64,000 nt of DNA from Platycnemis pennipes (GCA_933228895.1 OW121855.1:72874698-72938697), one strand, 5' to 3'; shown: positions 1-12,609, counted from the first letter of the stretch. Made by a program: numbers and translations. The notes: generated from the letters alone by a model not told the origin.

Positions 1-1034
1 TATTTAGCTTATAAATCGACTGAATCTCATCATTTTTGCGTCCTGCATGTCGGATGTGAGATTTTCACCATCTGTAAGCAGAAAATTCCGTACAAGTATG
101 CCTAAACGCGAGTGAGAACCTGAAGTTTCTCGAAACATAAACATTTCCTCATGATTAATGAGAGAGCAATGTGAAACAGCGCAAATTCAAGTGTGCCGTC
201 TCTCAGGCCTCGCTTCATTACCGCCTTGATGCTCTCTTCTTGGGAATAATTTTTGCAGGAGGAAGTTCTCGCACCGAATAATCCGCGAGCTCGCCTTTCT
301 CTCATTACAGCCTCGTCCATATTTTCCCGTTTCCTCCCTTATATTTTTTCTTCATTTGGGTGCTTTTCCCAAGCATGATCCCGTTTCCAGCCAGTAGATT
401 TCATTTCCCGCATATTTGAGCAAGAAGATTCGTGGGAAATTCTCCACATCAACCCTCTTCCGTAACATTGCGAATGGCTTCCGGTCCATTCACTCAAAGT
501 CGTTATTGATCTCGAGTAATTCGGTTACAAAGCGCAATTCCTTATCATCCAGGCTCACGTGTGCACTTCCGTGGCAGCGCACGGCCTGGAATTAAGTAAA
601 TCAGACTGAAGAGATGTCAGTGCCTTCATCACGCATGCATCTTGATAATTTCATTCGATGAGATCATTATTTTTTATTCCAATCAGACCCAAATTTATAC
701 CGTTCGTATCATTTTACCACATGTATCTATTCACATTAGGCTAATGTCGTATCTGCTAAGAATACCAATTTTGCAAAGCATATAATATTAATTGGGATGA
801 GCACAAAATTTGGCATAGTATATCCAAGATAGTAATTGTGCCATAAATATTATTAAACCAAAACAGGGCTTTAGTAACTTACTGTGATAGGTGTACCTTA
901 AAAACAATCCTTAAGAATTCAGATAAAATAGTAACTTTGTGGCTCCTTGGGTGTCAAGGTTGTAGCATTGAATCACTGATATGTTCAATTGTTTGCATAC
1001 GAAATTCTGGATTTATAAGTAATGTCCGATTTTA
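1..1034. other. No recognisable feature
   Basis: I see no gene, RNA gene or repeat here that I can support. The only open frame of any length (102-320, minus, 72 codons) resembles no family I know and has no convincing coding context. The sequence turns AT-rich after about position 650. Confidence 0.5.
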
Positions 1035-1118
1035 AATACTCCATCACAGCGTGGATCTGAACCAGTGCCCTTGTAATGAGGAGCCAATACTCTAGCCAAA
1101 TCACTAGTTGGACGCATG
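1035..1118 (-). repeat. tRNA-like SINE head fragment
   Basis: Read on the minus strand this stretch has a tRNA-like pol III promoter: an A-box-like GGCTAGAGTATTGG followed about 30 bases later by a B-box GGTTCAGATCC. The same arrangement begins the SINE family best seen at 37080-37385. The body expected at lower coordinates is not clear, so this is a head-only or strongly decayed copy. It is not a tRNA gene, because no acceptor-stem pairing is apparent. Confidence 0.55.
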
Positions 1119-2450
1119 TGTGGTTAATAATTGTTCTATTCAATCTGATATGTATGTATGCGTTGAACTACGGTTCTGAGGTTGGGCAAATTAACTGCTT
1201 CATAAAAAGGTATGCAGTGAACTTTACCGGTACAAGAGATAGGAAAGGGCACTATAAAAGTAAATACCAAGCATCGAAAATTAAGGGAGGAGAATTGTAA
1301 CATATCGGCACGGAGCAGTCAAGGCGGATTTGTTTCAAGTTACGCTACGCTAGAAATAACCCCCGCTGAAGCAAATTTCTGGCTACGTGCCTGGACTGGA
1401 CGAACACATCAAAAATAATATTATAGTTCCTATTATCACCAAATGGTGCAGTAACTGTTAAGATGTGCCCGTACGCTCCCCTTTCTCCCCCATTCAGCCA
1501 TCGATACCTACTACAGCTGATCAGATCGATGTCGCCGAACGAGCATTTCAGCGCACCGTCTGGCGCTAACACCGATCGTTCGGTCAGCGCAAGGAAGCGA
1601 ACTCAGCGGATCTCCGAATGACAAGGTCGACCGAATTTCAGGCAAGATAACACCCTTCAGGGATGTCCTAAATCGACTGCGTATAAATTTTCACTCCGAA
1701 TGTTGGACACAGAATACGGAGAATTCTCGAAAAGACCTTGCGGTACCCAGCCATTTTTTCACTTCTCTATCCTTGAAGGTCCGTTTCCCTAATCTTTAAC
1801 CCTTTTCCATGATTATACCTTCGAATATAAATGGTTATAACTTGGGTAGCTACTGCTCGTTTTCATTTAAAACAGCCTCCATGTCCAGTTTTGTGTGAAA
1901 ATTATAATTGTCCAATTTCAATGAGTAGGATGCGATATTGCAATCACTCTGATACATGTTAACACGCAGCACTTTGGGCATTGTTCACGCCACTATCACG
2001 ACGCGTTATATCGTGTTTTCGTGCGGTAAGATTCTATATGTATTTTTGTTTATGTTTATTATATATGTATTTTGTGATTCTAAAATCATTCTTTTTCGTC
2101 AACGTATCAAGGATACGCACCAAAGTCGCTTCACTGTCTACTACGCACCAGATCTGTCCACTTTTTAGGAAATATTTGTTCATCTTTCAAACGTAAAGCG
2201 GGAATACTAGAAACGAAATCACATTCTGGTATATTCTATTCATTTGCAATGCTGTAAATTCTATGGAAATATTTACTTGAGGCCTTCTGCGTAATATTCC
2301 CGTGCAGTTGGCCCACACCAGAGTTGCCTGTAAAGAGAGGTCACTAAAAAATTAACACCGGAATGTCGTCTTGAGCCTCAAAAGATCCTATGGGGACAGA
2401 TCGTCGTTTGTTAGCGTAATAAACGCTGTCTTCCTATTGTTATGACTCCG
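1119..2450. other. No recognisable feature
   Basis: AT-rich to mixed sequence. Short open frames at 1345-1572 (minus) and 1956-2196 (plus, two overlapping frames) look like chance. I see no conserved motif, tandem repeat or strong hairpin. Confidence 0.45.
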
Positions 2451-2454
2451 TGAT

Positions 2455-3190
2455 CCTAAGATTGCTTTGACGCAGCTCTCCACTCGATGCTTTCATTCGC
2501 TAGATAGTTTTTGCATATTTGAATAATTATTTTCTTTCATATCCATCACAATTTCCGCCATGTCTTTCACGTGAGGCCTTCCTTTTCCATTACTTCTCTT
2601 CATTTTCCCCTCGAAGATTATCTTCATTAGGATATCATGCCTTAATACATTGACGATTTAGTTGTTTCGTCTTCTTTTTAAGTTTTCAGCTGGCTTCTCT
2701 TTTCTCCCACTCTTCTAAAGACTTTCTCGTTTACACTCGGTCGATCCATTTTATCCGTCGATCTTCATCATTCTTCTGCAACATTGCATTTCGAATGCTT
2801 ATGTGCTGCTGTTATCGTTCATGCCTCACTGTATAAAAGAGTGTGCTTCAGAAGCATGATGAATAATCATCATTTCCTTACTTCCACACCTATGTTTCCA
2901 GGTGCTATCAAATGCTTATTTTAGTAGAATTCCCTTTTCACTAAAGCTATTCTGTTAACTATTTCCCTTCTGTTTCCCCCATCGCTAGTTATGCGGCTTC
3001 CTAGATAGCAATACTCCTATACCTCTTTTACCTCCTTCTACCAAGTTTAACTAAAGATTTAGCCTCCACTCTTCTCTTCCATACCAAAGCCTTTGTCTTC
3101 CTTTTATTTATTTCCAGGTGAAATCTGGCCGATGTCTTTTCCGTGTTCTCTTTATATCACTCTCTGTGTCTGTCTATATCGCTTCGTAAA
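2455..3190 (-). mobile_element. LINE-A (RTE-like) reverse transcriptase tail, degenerate
   Basis: On the minus strand, broken frames give peptides typical of the C-terminal part of RTE-like endonuclease/reverse-transcriptase proteins: a YLGSRITSDGG block near 2990, then an EA*TITAA segment, and a DR.SVNEKVFRRVGEKR-like block near 2730. The 3' end (low coordinates) carries the GAGCTGCGTCAAA motif that also ends the copies at 9035 and 40985. Many stops and frameshifts show it is dead. Homology begins inside the connection region after the catalytic domain, so it is 5' truncated. The family assignment comes from recognising the peptide pattern; the exact clade is uncertain. Confidence 0.75.
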
Positions 3191-3219
3191 ATTTTCTAGC
3201 ACCCCCATATTTATGTAAC

Positions 3220-4395
3220 CCTGCCATTGAAACCTATCTTTTTGTCATACATTGTTCATAATACGATATTCATTCCTCATCAGTATCATTAAGTAACTAA
3301 TTTTACCATCTTAATGAAATGAGAATGAGCAAATGAATTTTATGATGCATATTTATCCCAAAATTACGTAATGCAGGACTCCCCTCCCTGTCGAAGAGCA
3401 TCGTAACATTTGGACCGAAATATACCTCTTACCTTTTTACCGTTACGTACTTAATTTATGGACGATCACCGAATAGGCGTAAAGATGATGTAGGAGAACA
3501 CAAAACATTACTTGGATCGTGCGCTTTTGCTGTTCTTCCTCCCCCTTAGGAGAGTGATCGTCAGTGTTCCGCATTCCTCTAGCTTTTATGGATGTAGGGC
3601 AAAGAAGTTTACGCTTCCTGATGCCTTGCCGGAACTCTTTCAACCCATAAATTTGCTTATTATTATTATTTTTCAAAAATAAATTCTGGATCCTTGGTTT
3701 CGTAGTCTTTCCATTGTGGAAATTTCCCTCGGACGGAGCGTGGGCGGTCGAGGGTTTGAGATTAATTCCTTTGGAAGGCGCAGCGGGGAAGTTAACTGGG
3801 GAACTTGGGAAGAGATGTCTGCCGCCCACGCACTTCGACCCCAAGTCACGCAGTTGCGGCCCTTTCAATTTAGTGATGCGCTTCAACTGAGCTCAGAAAC
3901 TCAAATTAAATTGAGTGCTCGAGATTTTAACGCTCCTCCGATCTCAACAGAGTTAACCGGCGTCCAAACTGCGCAGCGCCCAAGGGACTTCTACGCTGAA
4001 ATAAAAGTTTAGTCAGTAAAATAAGATTGCGTTCAACCCCATAGGACGGATTTGTGTACGGGAGCGAACCAAAAACAGTGCGACCATCGGCGGTTGAAAC
4101 ATACTCGTTAATATACGGGGGCCAATGCAAATCCCTGTGCCACCTGAGGTTTCCTCAAACCTACCAGTTACCTATGTTTACCTATACCTATAGGTACCAT
4201 CTTGTCATTTTATTAATCGCCTTTTCATAAAATATTATATTTAGAGAATTCTTATTTATAGAATTCGGGTGTAGACAATGAAGGCAGCGGGGAAGTCAAG
4301 CCTTAAATATGAAATTTGATGTTAAACTACGATAAGAAAAGATTATCGAGAAGTGAATATGACGCGGAAACGTAGACTTGAGGGAAGAAAATGTA
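3220..4395. other. Intergenic; GC-richer patch at 3700-4010 with no recognised gene
   Basis: The patch at 3700-4010 is less AT-rich and carries overlapping open frames on both strands (98 codons plus at 3716-4012; 147 codons minus at 3443-3886). Neither protein resembles a family I know. Open frames on both strands of the same GC-richer DNA are expected by chance, so I do not call a gene. Confidence 0.4.
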
Positions 4396-4406
4396 AATAG
4401 ACTTGA

Positions 4407-4461
4407 AGCTTTTGAGACGTGGGCGCGGATATAGACGTAGCTTTTGAGACGTGGGCGCGGA
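4407..4461. repeat. Two-copy 23-bp direct repeat, period 32
   Basis: The string AGCTTTTGAGACGTGGGCG and the bases after it occur twice, beginning at 4407 and 4439, without mismatch over 23 bases. It lies directly before the LINE-A-like tail at 4440, and the second copy overlaps the start of that tail. A small local duplication. Confidence 0.8.
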
Positions 4462-4660
4462 AAGGGGGGGGAGGATATTTTATTGGAGAAATTAGGAGAC
4501 AGAGTGAGTACATTAATAAGGAGCGAGGATGTTTTGAAGGATATGGTAGAGAGAAGAATATTGGGGAAGCGAGGTAGAGGGAGGAGAAGAAAATGCAGTT
4601 TTAATAGGGTGGTGAGTGGGAGGAATAATGCGTAAGTAACGCAGAGCATCATGCGGAAAA
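4440..4660 (+). mobile_element. LINE-A-like 3' tail fragment
   Basis: A 63-codon frame (4444-4635) contains EDVLKDMVERRILGKRGRGR, which resembles the C-terminal tail of RTE-like retrotransposon proteins (the ...EGR..GKRGRGR... block). The nucleotide sequence also aligns by eye with 12845-12960, 42800-42900 and 55025-55110. Only this terminal region remains, with no catalytic domain, so it is a 5'-truncated dead copy. Confidence 0.6.
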
Positions 4661-4854
4661 CAAAATACACTAAACTTCATAGAAAATATTTCAACTCTTT
4701 CCAATACTGTTGAAACTCCTTCCCTTTTTTTCGATTTTACCCGGAATAGGATAAAATTGAAAGTTCCGAGTAGTACCTAGTGTTTCACCTCGTGCTAACA
4801 TGTCTTTTATAAGCGTGAACATAGTGGATGGTTCATCAACCTTTAAAACCGCGG

Positions 4855-4920
4855 TGTAGTTTCCTGAAAGCCAGCTCAGCGGTGTGTGGCACGGAGATTT
4901 TCCACACAAGCACTCAATAC
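4855..4920 (-). mobile_element. LINE-B (CR1/L2-like) 3' end stub
   Basis: On the plus strand the sequence runs CTGAAAGCCAGCTCAGCGGTGTGTGGCACGG-like, the complement of the recurring LINE-B 3' end (CTGCCACACACC...GTGGCTTGCAGGG...). No coding part is attached. It is one of about a dozen such stubs in the window. Confidence 0.5.
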
Positions 4921-4924
4921 CGTC

Positions 4925-6018
4925 GAGATAATAATCATATTGTGGATACCTACACTTTAAAAAGATATATTGTAACGCACTAATTTAAAATAACTATTTG
5001 CAGCAAGTTTTGCTATGATCCATTCTCTGCTACACATCCTTCCGATAAGAAAAAAATATTATCATCCCATCCCCACCTAAACAGCTCTTGCCAAGACAAG
5101 CAAGAAAGTATTATTACCTAAAAAAGTGAAATCCTAGTCACGTAGTTGAAGCCTGAAATGTCAATAACTTGGTCTAAGCTTCCAGAGAATATGGCTTCCG
5201 TGCAAGAGAAAAAGAAAAGAACTTGATGGCTGTAGAAGTACTAAGAAATAAATCGTTGAAAATCCCTCTTTAAAAATCGAATTGCACCATGTGAAGAGTG
5301 TACCGCAAGCTGGAAGACACGAATTCAGGCAAAAGATGACACTGAGTGAGTGAAGGCGAATGCCGAAGAAGGGATATTGGCAGAGGATTCTTGGTGGAGA
5401 AGGAACGCCAACAAAAATTTCGCGTGAGTGAAAGGGAAATGATATTTTTCCAACGCGCGGATCACGATCAATCTTGGAATATATTTCTCCTCCTCTTGTA
5501 CATATATTGCAATATCGGGCGGAATGGCTGTAGCTTTGACGCCGTTATGTGAGCGTCCCATCTCGGGAACTCGTTTCCTCGAAACTTCCAGGCGCTCACT
5601 CAACCTTTGTGAGCGTATCCACTGATTCCTCCAATAACTTCTACCACCCCTCTAATATGCCAAGACGACGAACCCTAAATCTCCGATCGTTTCCCTCGCA
5701 GTATTGCCAATATAAGCTCCATTTTTCTCCCCCATAATCGCTCCTATCTCGAAGCATGCTGCTTCCGGATGGCGATAAAAATTAAGCCCCTATGCGATTG
5801 TCTCCACTTTATATACTCCAATCATTCTCCCCATCGTCCACTCTCCCTAATGCCCCAATCATAATCCACTTCAACCCCGGCTCACAATGGAGCCAAAAGT
5901 GCGAGGATCCAGACTTCATCAAGAGGTGGGAAATTAGTCTCTAAACGAATAAGTACCTTATGTATAACTTTTTTATTGTCTTTTAGGCATACCACACCAT
6001 TTGTAAAAGCTGTACAGA
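4925..6018. other. No recognisable feature
   Basis: Mixed sequence with short open frames on both strands around 5325-5737. I recognise no protein, repeat or RNA. Confidence 0.4.
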
Positions 6019-6020
6019 CT

Positions 6021-6054
6021 TTTTTCGACAGAAAAAAAATTTTCTGTCGAAAAA
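6021..6054. repeat. Short perfect hairpin
   Basis: Arms of 15 bases (6021-6035 and 6040-6054) are perfectly complementary around a 4-A loop, with a CGACAG/CTGTCG core between homopolymer runs. It could be a chance A/T-rich palindrome or a remnant of a foldback element. No gene adjoins it, so a terminator role is not suggested. Confidence 0.8.
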
Positions 6055-6059
6055 TTTTT

Positions 6060-6475
6060 TTATATAAAACTCTTTAGCTGTATAAATGTGAACATGTGAA
6101 TGTATACAAACTGAAATGGAGGTATTTTAGAATCCTGAACCGGGGGAGGAGTGGACTTTAGCATTCGATCTGGCCCAGATAAAATAAAGGAAATTTTAAA
6201 AAATCAATATCAAATACTACTTCAAAACAAAATACTAATTTGGTAAAGGTACCTACAACGCCTGAATTTTTGCAAAACTATGTACATATATGTATTTAAA
6301 ACTTGGCGTCCCTGAAAGATGCAATTATCTTTATATTCAGTTTATTATTTAAAAGCAATCTTCCTGCTATCACTCTAAATACTGGGATATAAATTAGGTA
6401 GCACGGAATAGGAAAACTTGAAGCTACTCATCTTTCAGTTAAGATTTGTAGATACTTATAATTTATAGTTGGGAA
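6060..6475. other. AT-rich, no recognisable feature
   Basis: Low-complexity AT-rich DNA between the hairpin and the SINE. Nothing supported. Confidence 0.4.
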
Positions 6476-6477
6476 TC

Positions 6478-6800
6478 AAGGTGGTGTGGCTAGAGTAGTG
6501 GTCTCCCGCCACGAGGGCTTGGGTTTAGATCTCAGCAGTGACAGATTTTTCATTGGTGTATCAGTCCCTGCTTGTGTGCTGAGTGGAGAACACCTCAAAG
6601 CTCCAAGTTCAAGGCTCCATTCGTGGGGTGGGATATAAAAGCTTTGGTGCCTTTGCGTCTTTTTTTAAGAGCAGCCTAATTCTGACGCCAGGTTTCCCTC
6701 CACCGATCCTCTGTTCCCAATGAAAATACTACGTCTGCATAACTACCCACTCATTGTCTGGGGTGGAAGCGATCTCACCTGACAGCCACTTCCCCTAATA
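6478..6800 (+). repeat. tRNA-headed SINE, near full length
   Basis: The head has A-box-like GTGTGGCTAGAGTAGTGG and B-box-like GGTTTAGATCTC. The body follows with the family landmarks in order: a ...GGTGCCTTTGCGTC-like block, TAAGAGCAGCCTAATTCTGA, CCAGGTTTCCCTCCACC and a 3' part with AACTACCCACTCATT. The order matches the copies at 44690 and 52435 and, inverted, 37080 and 62062. The CCGTCCGTCGG core is diverged here. SINEs of this kind are transcribed by RNA polymerase III and mobilised by a partner LINE; no mobility is inferred for this decayed copy. Confidence 0.75.
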
Positions 6801-6804
6801 ACTA

Positions 6805-9030
6805 TAAATAACAACTTTCGAAAAAAATCTTTGCCTATCGGTTTTTTATAGGTTATAAAACTAAAGTAGTTTTATTTTCCGATACGAATATTTATCACTA
6901 TTATATGCTCCCTTATACTTATCTGTAAAAATAGTTTCCCGACGATAAGTTATATCATTTTAAAAAAAATATCGTATATGGTGATAAAAAAGCTTTGGGC
7001 TCACCAAAATTGTCCAATGGGATCGTTTACCACATTTTTATTGCCAAATCTGATAGATTTTCTAAAATAAAAAGCCCCTTTTTATCCGTTCTTCGATCCG
7101 TCGATTAGCTCTTGAGTTATAAGCTGCGAAAAACTGATGTTTTTTGCCCTTTCGGAAAAGTGGGCGTGCAAAGGACTAGTACGTCATCCACTTCGTCCAA
7201 TCACAATTGAGATCGCAAAGCTCATTCGCCATATCACAATGGAAGACACACAGCTGACACTGTCAATGGAAATGGTTGCGACAGGATCTCTTCAGGCAGA
7301 CTTCCCCTACCCAACGCCCCTCCCTTCCCTTTCCCTATAAACCGTCAAGAACGGGAGATGGATGACGTAGTAATCCTTAACGCGGCTCATTCGGTGGACG
7401 CCACCTTTTGCTTATTTTAATTTTTTTTATTTTCGAGTGAATGGCTCTTGTTAGAATATTAATTTTTTTTCTAAAATTCATTTATCGCATCCATCTTAAT
7501 GATTTCGTGTACAAAATAGCGATTTCGGTTACGAGTAAACGCCCCTACTCCATCCAGTTTTCAAGTACGCAAACTATCTTTCATTGCGCAAATGAGCTTA
7601 TTTGTCAGTCTCCTATTTTGATAAGAAGAAAAAGAACACATGACTGCTATTTAACGGTCATAGGATTGAAAAACTAAAATGATGCCTTCACTCTCTCATC
7701 TTTCTAATTTATTTTTCTTGCTGTAGAATTTCTTCTCGCAAAAAAACATACGTCTGCTCTACATTACTTAATATGTTAGCTCCAATATTTTTAAATTTCT
7801 TCAATGAAATATATTTTCCCGGTCCTTTTCCGGTCTTGTCCAACATTCCGTAACCATTTCTGAGTTATTCACGATTAATGTCGTCGGACCCCTTTGTTGA
7901 ATTGAGGTCGGAATGACTTGGTTGTTGACAAATCTTCGTTTTTATTTGGAGAACCGATGGTGGTCCCTTTAAAGAATGATATTCCTCCATAGCCTAAATT
8001 CTCACCACGGGGCTCCTCTTTTCGGGAAAAGGATTCTGGGGGGTGATACGGCGGTCGCTATGGTGATGGACAACAAATTAATGCGGGTGTTTTTGCGGTC
8101 GTCAGAGTTCCACCACCTCCAAACCCAAACTCCCCATCCCCCCTCCCTCTTTCCAAAACGCCACACGTGCCGCATTTATAAGCCTTTCCCTCTTCTCGGT
8201 AGATCATTGATGTGATTTGTTTGGTTTCCATGGCAACATTGAATGGGAGCTGGAGTCGTAGGGTTTCGGAGTCGGCGAATATAAAACAATTGAGCAAACC
8301 AGTGGTCTATTACTGAGGCTGCTCCTTTCAAAGTCTGTCGCAGGGAAGCCGAATTTTCACTCATTTTGAGATACGATTGGTTGGTAGTTGTATGTATGAT
8401 AGAGACAATCAATCCACCTGGAATGAAATTCGAATTTGAAAGGACAAAGCTATATTCAAAAACAGGCTATAAACCTGGGTGTTTTCATATTAAACAGGTG
8501 TAATATAATGCTGAACGTATTGCCTTGTAATATTCGAAATTCAATTTCGAATTATTTCTAAAATCACGAAATCAGTATCTGAACATGATTAGTACGTATA
8601 ATTCTAGCGAAATAACGCGAGTTACGTTATGAGTTGAATAATGGTACATACAATATTGTGAAGAGTTTACACCCAAATAGGATATGAATCCCAGCCTCAC
8701 GTTTAAATTTTAGAAGCCGCTTCGGTTCTTATTTTTGAAAACAAAACGTCTGGCTTATTGGATAGCTAAAGAAAGATCCCTTTTATAAAAGATTATTTTT
8801 TCTCCATCACCGATAATTTACACGCTTTTTGTTGGGAACATAAATCGATTTTCACGGCTTTGCTTCAACCATAAGAGTATTTTATTGCAATGCATTACAG
8901 AAGTAAAATGGCATCCGCACTTATAGAAGAAGGAAAAGGATAAATAGAGAAAAAGTAGAATAAATGAAAGATGAAAAGTGGTTGTAACTGCTAAAGAGGC
9001 CGAATGTCATCGCCAGCTATCAATTTTGAT
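6805..9030. other. No recognisable gene; pyrimidine tract with TATA-like motif near 7335
   Basis: A C/T-rich run at about 7300-7334 leads into CTATAAA at 7335-7341, but no open frame or initiator context follows, so I do not call a promoter. Short frames at 7441-7677, 7976-8215 and 8058-8412 are on both strands and unrecognised. The rest is AT-rich. Confidence 0.4.
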
Positions 9031-9034
9031 ATTG

Positions 9035-9150
9035 GTTTGACGTAGCTCCTCAATAGATTTTCCTACCCAATGAACTCTACGTATATAATGTGATTTTTCT
9101 CTTTTACATCACTTAAAAATTTTGGCATATATCTCATTCAAGGTCTCTAT
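9035..9150 (-). mobile_element. LINE-A 3' end fragment
   Basis: Minus-strand reading ends in GGAGCTACGTCAAACCAATATC, matching the LINE-A terminal signature at 2465 and 41020, preceded by an eroded C-terminal reading. Only about 115 bases survive. Confidence 0.6.
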
Positions 9151-9154
9151 CAAT

Positions 9155-10980
9155 GTGACTGTTTTCTCTGGTATTTTTAGATTGATAATTTTGCTTAACG
9201 GAGCATTTCATATCACATATGAAGTTAGTGTCAGTAGTAAAATCTTTGCATTAATTACTATCGGAAAATGTCTCGCAAATTAAAAGGAATTACAGCCTAG
9301 GACAAAAGAATATTTTCTCAGATACATGCAGCACAGTCGTGGAAAACAGATCAGTTACGGTGATAAAGACAATAGTTTGGTAGCACCTCCATCGCACCAC
9401 CAGTTTATTTACATCAAGTGGTCTCTTGGCGTTTTATGCCTCTTAATGCCTACTCTTCCATTAAGTATAGTAAAATATCAAATCTAAGCTACCTAAGATA
9501 TAATTAGTCGAAGTAACGTAGATTTGTTGGTTCTTTGTACGTCTACTGGTATGTACTCCCCTCTAAGGCATGGTTTTATAATGTTTGGTTAGCATTAACC
9601 ATCAGTTCAAGTTAGGTTTGTTGTTCTCAAAATTTATGTTCATCAAAAGTAAATCAGACAAACGAAACTTGACAAAAACGGTAACTATATGGATGCACAT
9701 GCAAATGGACACTACCTTTAAGGCTCTGTTTTATAGTGATTGTCTGTTTAGCATTAGCCATCTGTTCATGAAGACGTAAATTTATGCTGTTATGTGAATT
9801 AGGCTGTTATCAAAACTTACAAAAAATTATATCGCGCAAACTATTCGTGAATATGATTGTCTTCGGGTGCATCTGAGCTTCAAGATTATGTGACCAGACA
9901 TTATAAAACCTACCTTAACGTCCACAACCCATCTCTTTTATTTATGTCACGTGATATCGTGCCTTATTACGTCTCTCCACTTCCCTTGGATTGTAATGGT
10001 TTAACGGGGCCTTGACAATTTAGATATTTGTTTCGGGACCGAGCATAAGAGCCGAAGAATTTCGCTAAGCATTGCGGAGAGTTCGCCCACGAGTGAAATT
10101 TCAAGTCCACGGGCTCTGAGCGATCAAAATATTCACTGTGGAAAGTAGAAGTGGGGCTTTCCCCGGAGGGAGGACGATGCGCCACAAGTGCGCTATTCCG
10201 ACGGCAGACGTCGCGACGCACTCCGGGATAAAATTAAAAAAGCAGTTCCTTGCTTTTTTTCTCTCTCTCTCCGCACTCGACCTAGTTGGTGCGAATCCAG
10301 TGGGAAGCGAAGAGAAAAAAAATGCGAGTCTACATCTACACGATATCCACCCAGACTCTGCAGCAGCGTACGGCAGGGGGAAAAACATCCACTGCTTTAG
10401 AGTACTGACCATGAGAAGGTGGTTGTGGATGGAAAAGATTTTTTTATTTGATATAGTTATCTTCTGGTTAAAGAGGATTTTTGATAGACTGTCGCACCTC
10501 AACGTTTCCTCTCATTCATCTATCGGCTCTGTCCCGACGTTAATTCTCTCTTTGTGGCGTTAATAACCGCAAATAACCACAATATATGAGCACAAACATA
10601 ATATAACAATAAGTCATTGGCACAAAAAGACAATAATATCAGTAGCGACGACTTCAATTAGCGGCTGATTGCAATAAGACGTAGGCAACGGCGACTTCAG
10701 CTTAGCAGCGAGGTGGTGACTCCGTTGGGCAGCGGATCGAGGATCTGAGAGGGGTTACTAATTCAGTTTTGGACTCCACCTGACGAGAGTACAGTAGAGG
10801 AAGAGGCCGATTAATGACTGCTTTCGCCGACTCGATGCACTCGAGAGGGGAAGGAAGGGGGGGGGGGCAATGTGAGTTCCACCACGCGACACAAATACCA
10901 AAATAAAAAGCGTTAAACCTGAACACTCTTCAAATCGGCACTTCCTGTATCTCTTCATTATGGTCATCTCTTCATCTCTT
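9155..10980. other. No recognisable gene; GC-richer patch at 10120-10400 and G11 run
   Basis: The GC-richer patch carries overlapping open frames (141 codons plus at 10138-10563; 133 codons minus at 10101-10502). Neither is recognised, and both include a low-complexity TTTTTTCTCTCTCTCT stretch. A run of 11 G lies at 10857-10867. AT-rich otherwise. Confidence 0.4.
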
Positions 10981-10984
10981 CATT

Positions 10985-11255
10985 TGGGGAAGACAATTAA
11001 CAAATGAGGGCATTTAATGCGCAAGAGAGGATAGGTGGGTAACTGGGTAAAGGTAGGAAGTTATGAGGAGAGAAACCCGGTGTTAGTATTAGCCTGCTCT
11101 TGCGCGAAGGAGACCTCTGCTTAACGATGGAGTACTCTCACACTCTGGAGTGCTTTCTCTACAAGGCACTCAAGCAGGAACCGATATACCAGTGAAAAAT
11201 CCGCCAAAGCTGGGATTAGAACCCGGGCCGTCAAGATGGGTGCCACCACACCATT
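10985..11255 (-). repeat. tRNA-headed SINE, minus strand
   Basis: Read on plus, the family landmarks appear in reverse order: GAGAGAAACCCGGTGTTAGT, TATTAGCCTGCTCTTGCGCG, CTCTGCTTAACG, then the complement of the head with a B-box complement GGGATTAGAACCCGGGCC (about 11212) and an A-box region ending near 11250. The core around CGTCCCATCCGACGG is largely deleted. The minus-strand head is at the high-coordinate end. Confidence 0.75.
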
Positions 11256-11419
11256 CCGATCTCCTGTATTTCTTCATGCCATGGAGGTTGTATGTTGGTG
11301 GAATTACGAGAGGCGGCATACCAAAGTTAGCTTACGGTTGAAAATGAATCCAGAATCTGCGTGCTTGGGAAGGACTAGGCCGCACCTACTCCATACTAAA
11401 CATTGCATTTCATACAGCC

Positions 11420-11490
11420 TCTTATGGATACCTCCTGCCACACACCCTCATAGTAGATCACAGGGCATTACGTAGTTGTAGATACCTCAC
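11420..11490 (+). mobile_element. LINE-B 3' end stub
   Basis: CCTGCCACACACCCTCATAG followed by CAGGGCATTACGTAGTTGTAGAT matches the LINE-B 3' terminus in plus orientation, ending in the GTAGATG-like terminal repeat typical of these elements. No coding sequence is attached. Confidence 0.6.
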
Positions 11491-11494
11491 CAAA

Positions 11495-12470
11495 TATTAA
11501 TTATTGTGTAGTTAAATATCTTGCGAATAAATACACTATTGGCGTAACTTACGCCAACCGTATACAAGGAAACACTGCGGCTTCTATGTGATACAGCATC
11601 CAATTTCAAGAAAATAGCATACGAGGCAGACAGCACATTCTTCTTAAAATAATATCTGTCACATGCCGAGCATTCAAGAAGCAAACATCTTATCACAATG
11701 ATACTAATAACTAAACAATTATTGGGATATCGAGTGTGTATTTACGTTAATACATTTGCGAACTCACGCAAAATAATTTCCAGTTGATTGAAATAAATTT
11801 TGAGCCGTGAAATCCTATGAGCTCAGCTTTCAATGCGTTTATAAAACTTCCGAGCTATCATTGGTTAAAAGCCGGTTAAAAAAATTTTGAGCCAATGTCT
11901 ACTCATATCATGAATTGAGTTAGCATCAGCCACAAAGCGGTAGAACCTGATCTCTCAAATGAGCACTTGGCACACCGTCAGTCTGCAGTCTGGAGTATGT
12001 GTATTAAAGCATGCATAACAATGAATTTGTACCCAAATTTCATCGCAGCGGCATCAATTAATCTTTCTAAGGATATTTATGGGAGGTAGTAATGAATTTT
12101 ACTCCCCCGGGAGTCAATTTTATTGCTACAACTGATTCGAATATAACCTATTAAAACGACGCATTTGGCATTTGTTTGCGTGTTAGAGCAACTTCCTCGG
12201 TTTCTTTATTGAATTCTGAAAATGCATTCCACTATTTATTTTTTAATTACATTTTTCAATACATACAGTAATGAACAGTACATACATATTCCAGTACACT
12301 CTAACCTCCTTGGTAGAGACAAACAGCCGCTGGGGTTATGAGAATGATGTGCACATGCAGAGGTAAGAGAATAACAGAATCGAGAGAAGATCTGAGTTTA
12401 AATAATTCCAGGAATGACACTAGTAATTATGAGTAAGCATACGGATCGACCTGCATCCATGCCTACCTAA
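11495..12470. other. No firmly recognised feature
   Basis: AT-rich. Bases 12190-12320 resemble 16700-16830 weakly (shared TTTCTTTNTTGAATTNTGAAAAT and a downstream ACCTCC), which hints at an undescribed dispersed repeat, but the match is short and patchy. Confidence 0.35.
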
Positions 12471-12473
12471 AGT

Positions 12474-12535
12474 GGTAGAATAGACCTACTAGGGTCATAG
12501 AATAGACCTATTAGTGTCTAGACCTACTATGGGTT
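12474..12535. repeat. Short imperfect tandem repeat
   Basis: A unit containing TAGAATAGACCTACTAGGGTCA is repeated about 2.5 times with changes (AGACCTATTAGTGTC, AGACCTACTATGGG). A small local tandem duplication. Confidence 0.7.
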
Positions 12536-12609
12536 AATCTAATACTACATGAAACAAGGCTGCTTTTTACAAGCCGCGGTCTTATGTTCCAAAGAACACC
12601 AGCATTGCG

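Noticed and set aside
3443..3886. 147-codon frame, minus, and overlapping 98-codon plus frame
   Set aside because: Opposed frames in a GC-richer patch; neither protein recognised.
7300..7345. Pyrimidine tract with CTATAAA as a promoter
   Set aside because: No transcribed unit or coding exon follows that I can support.
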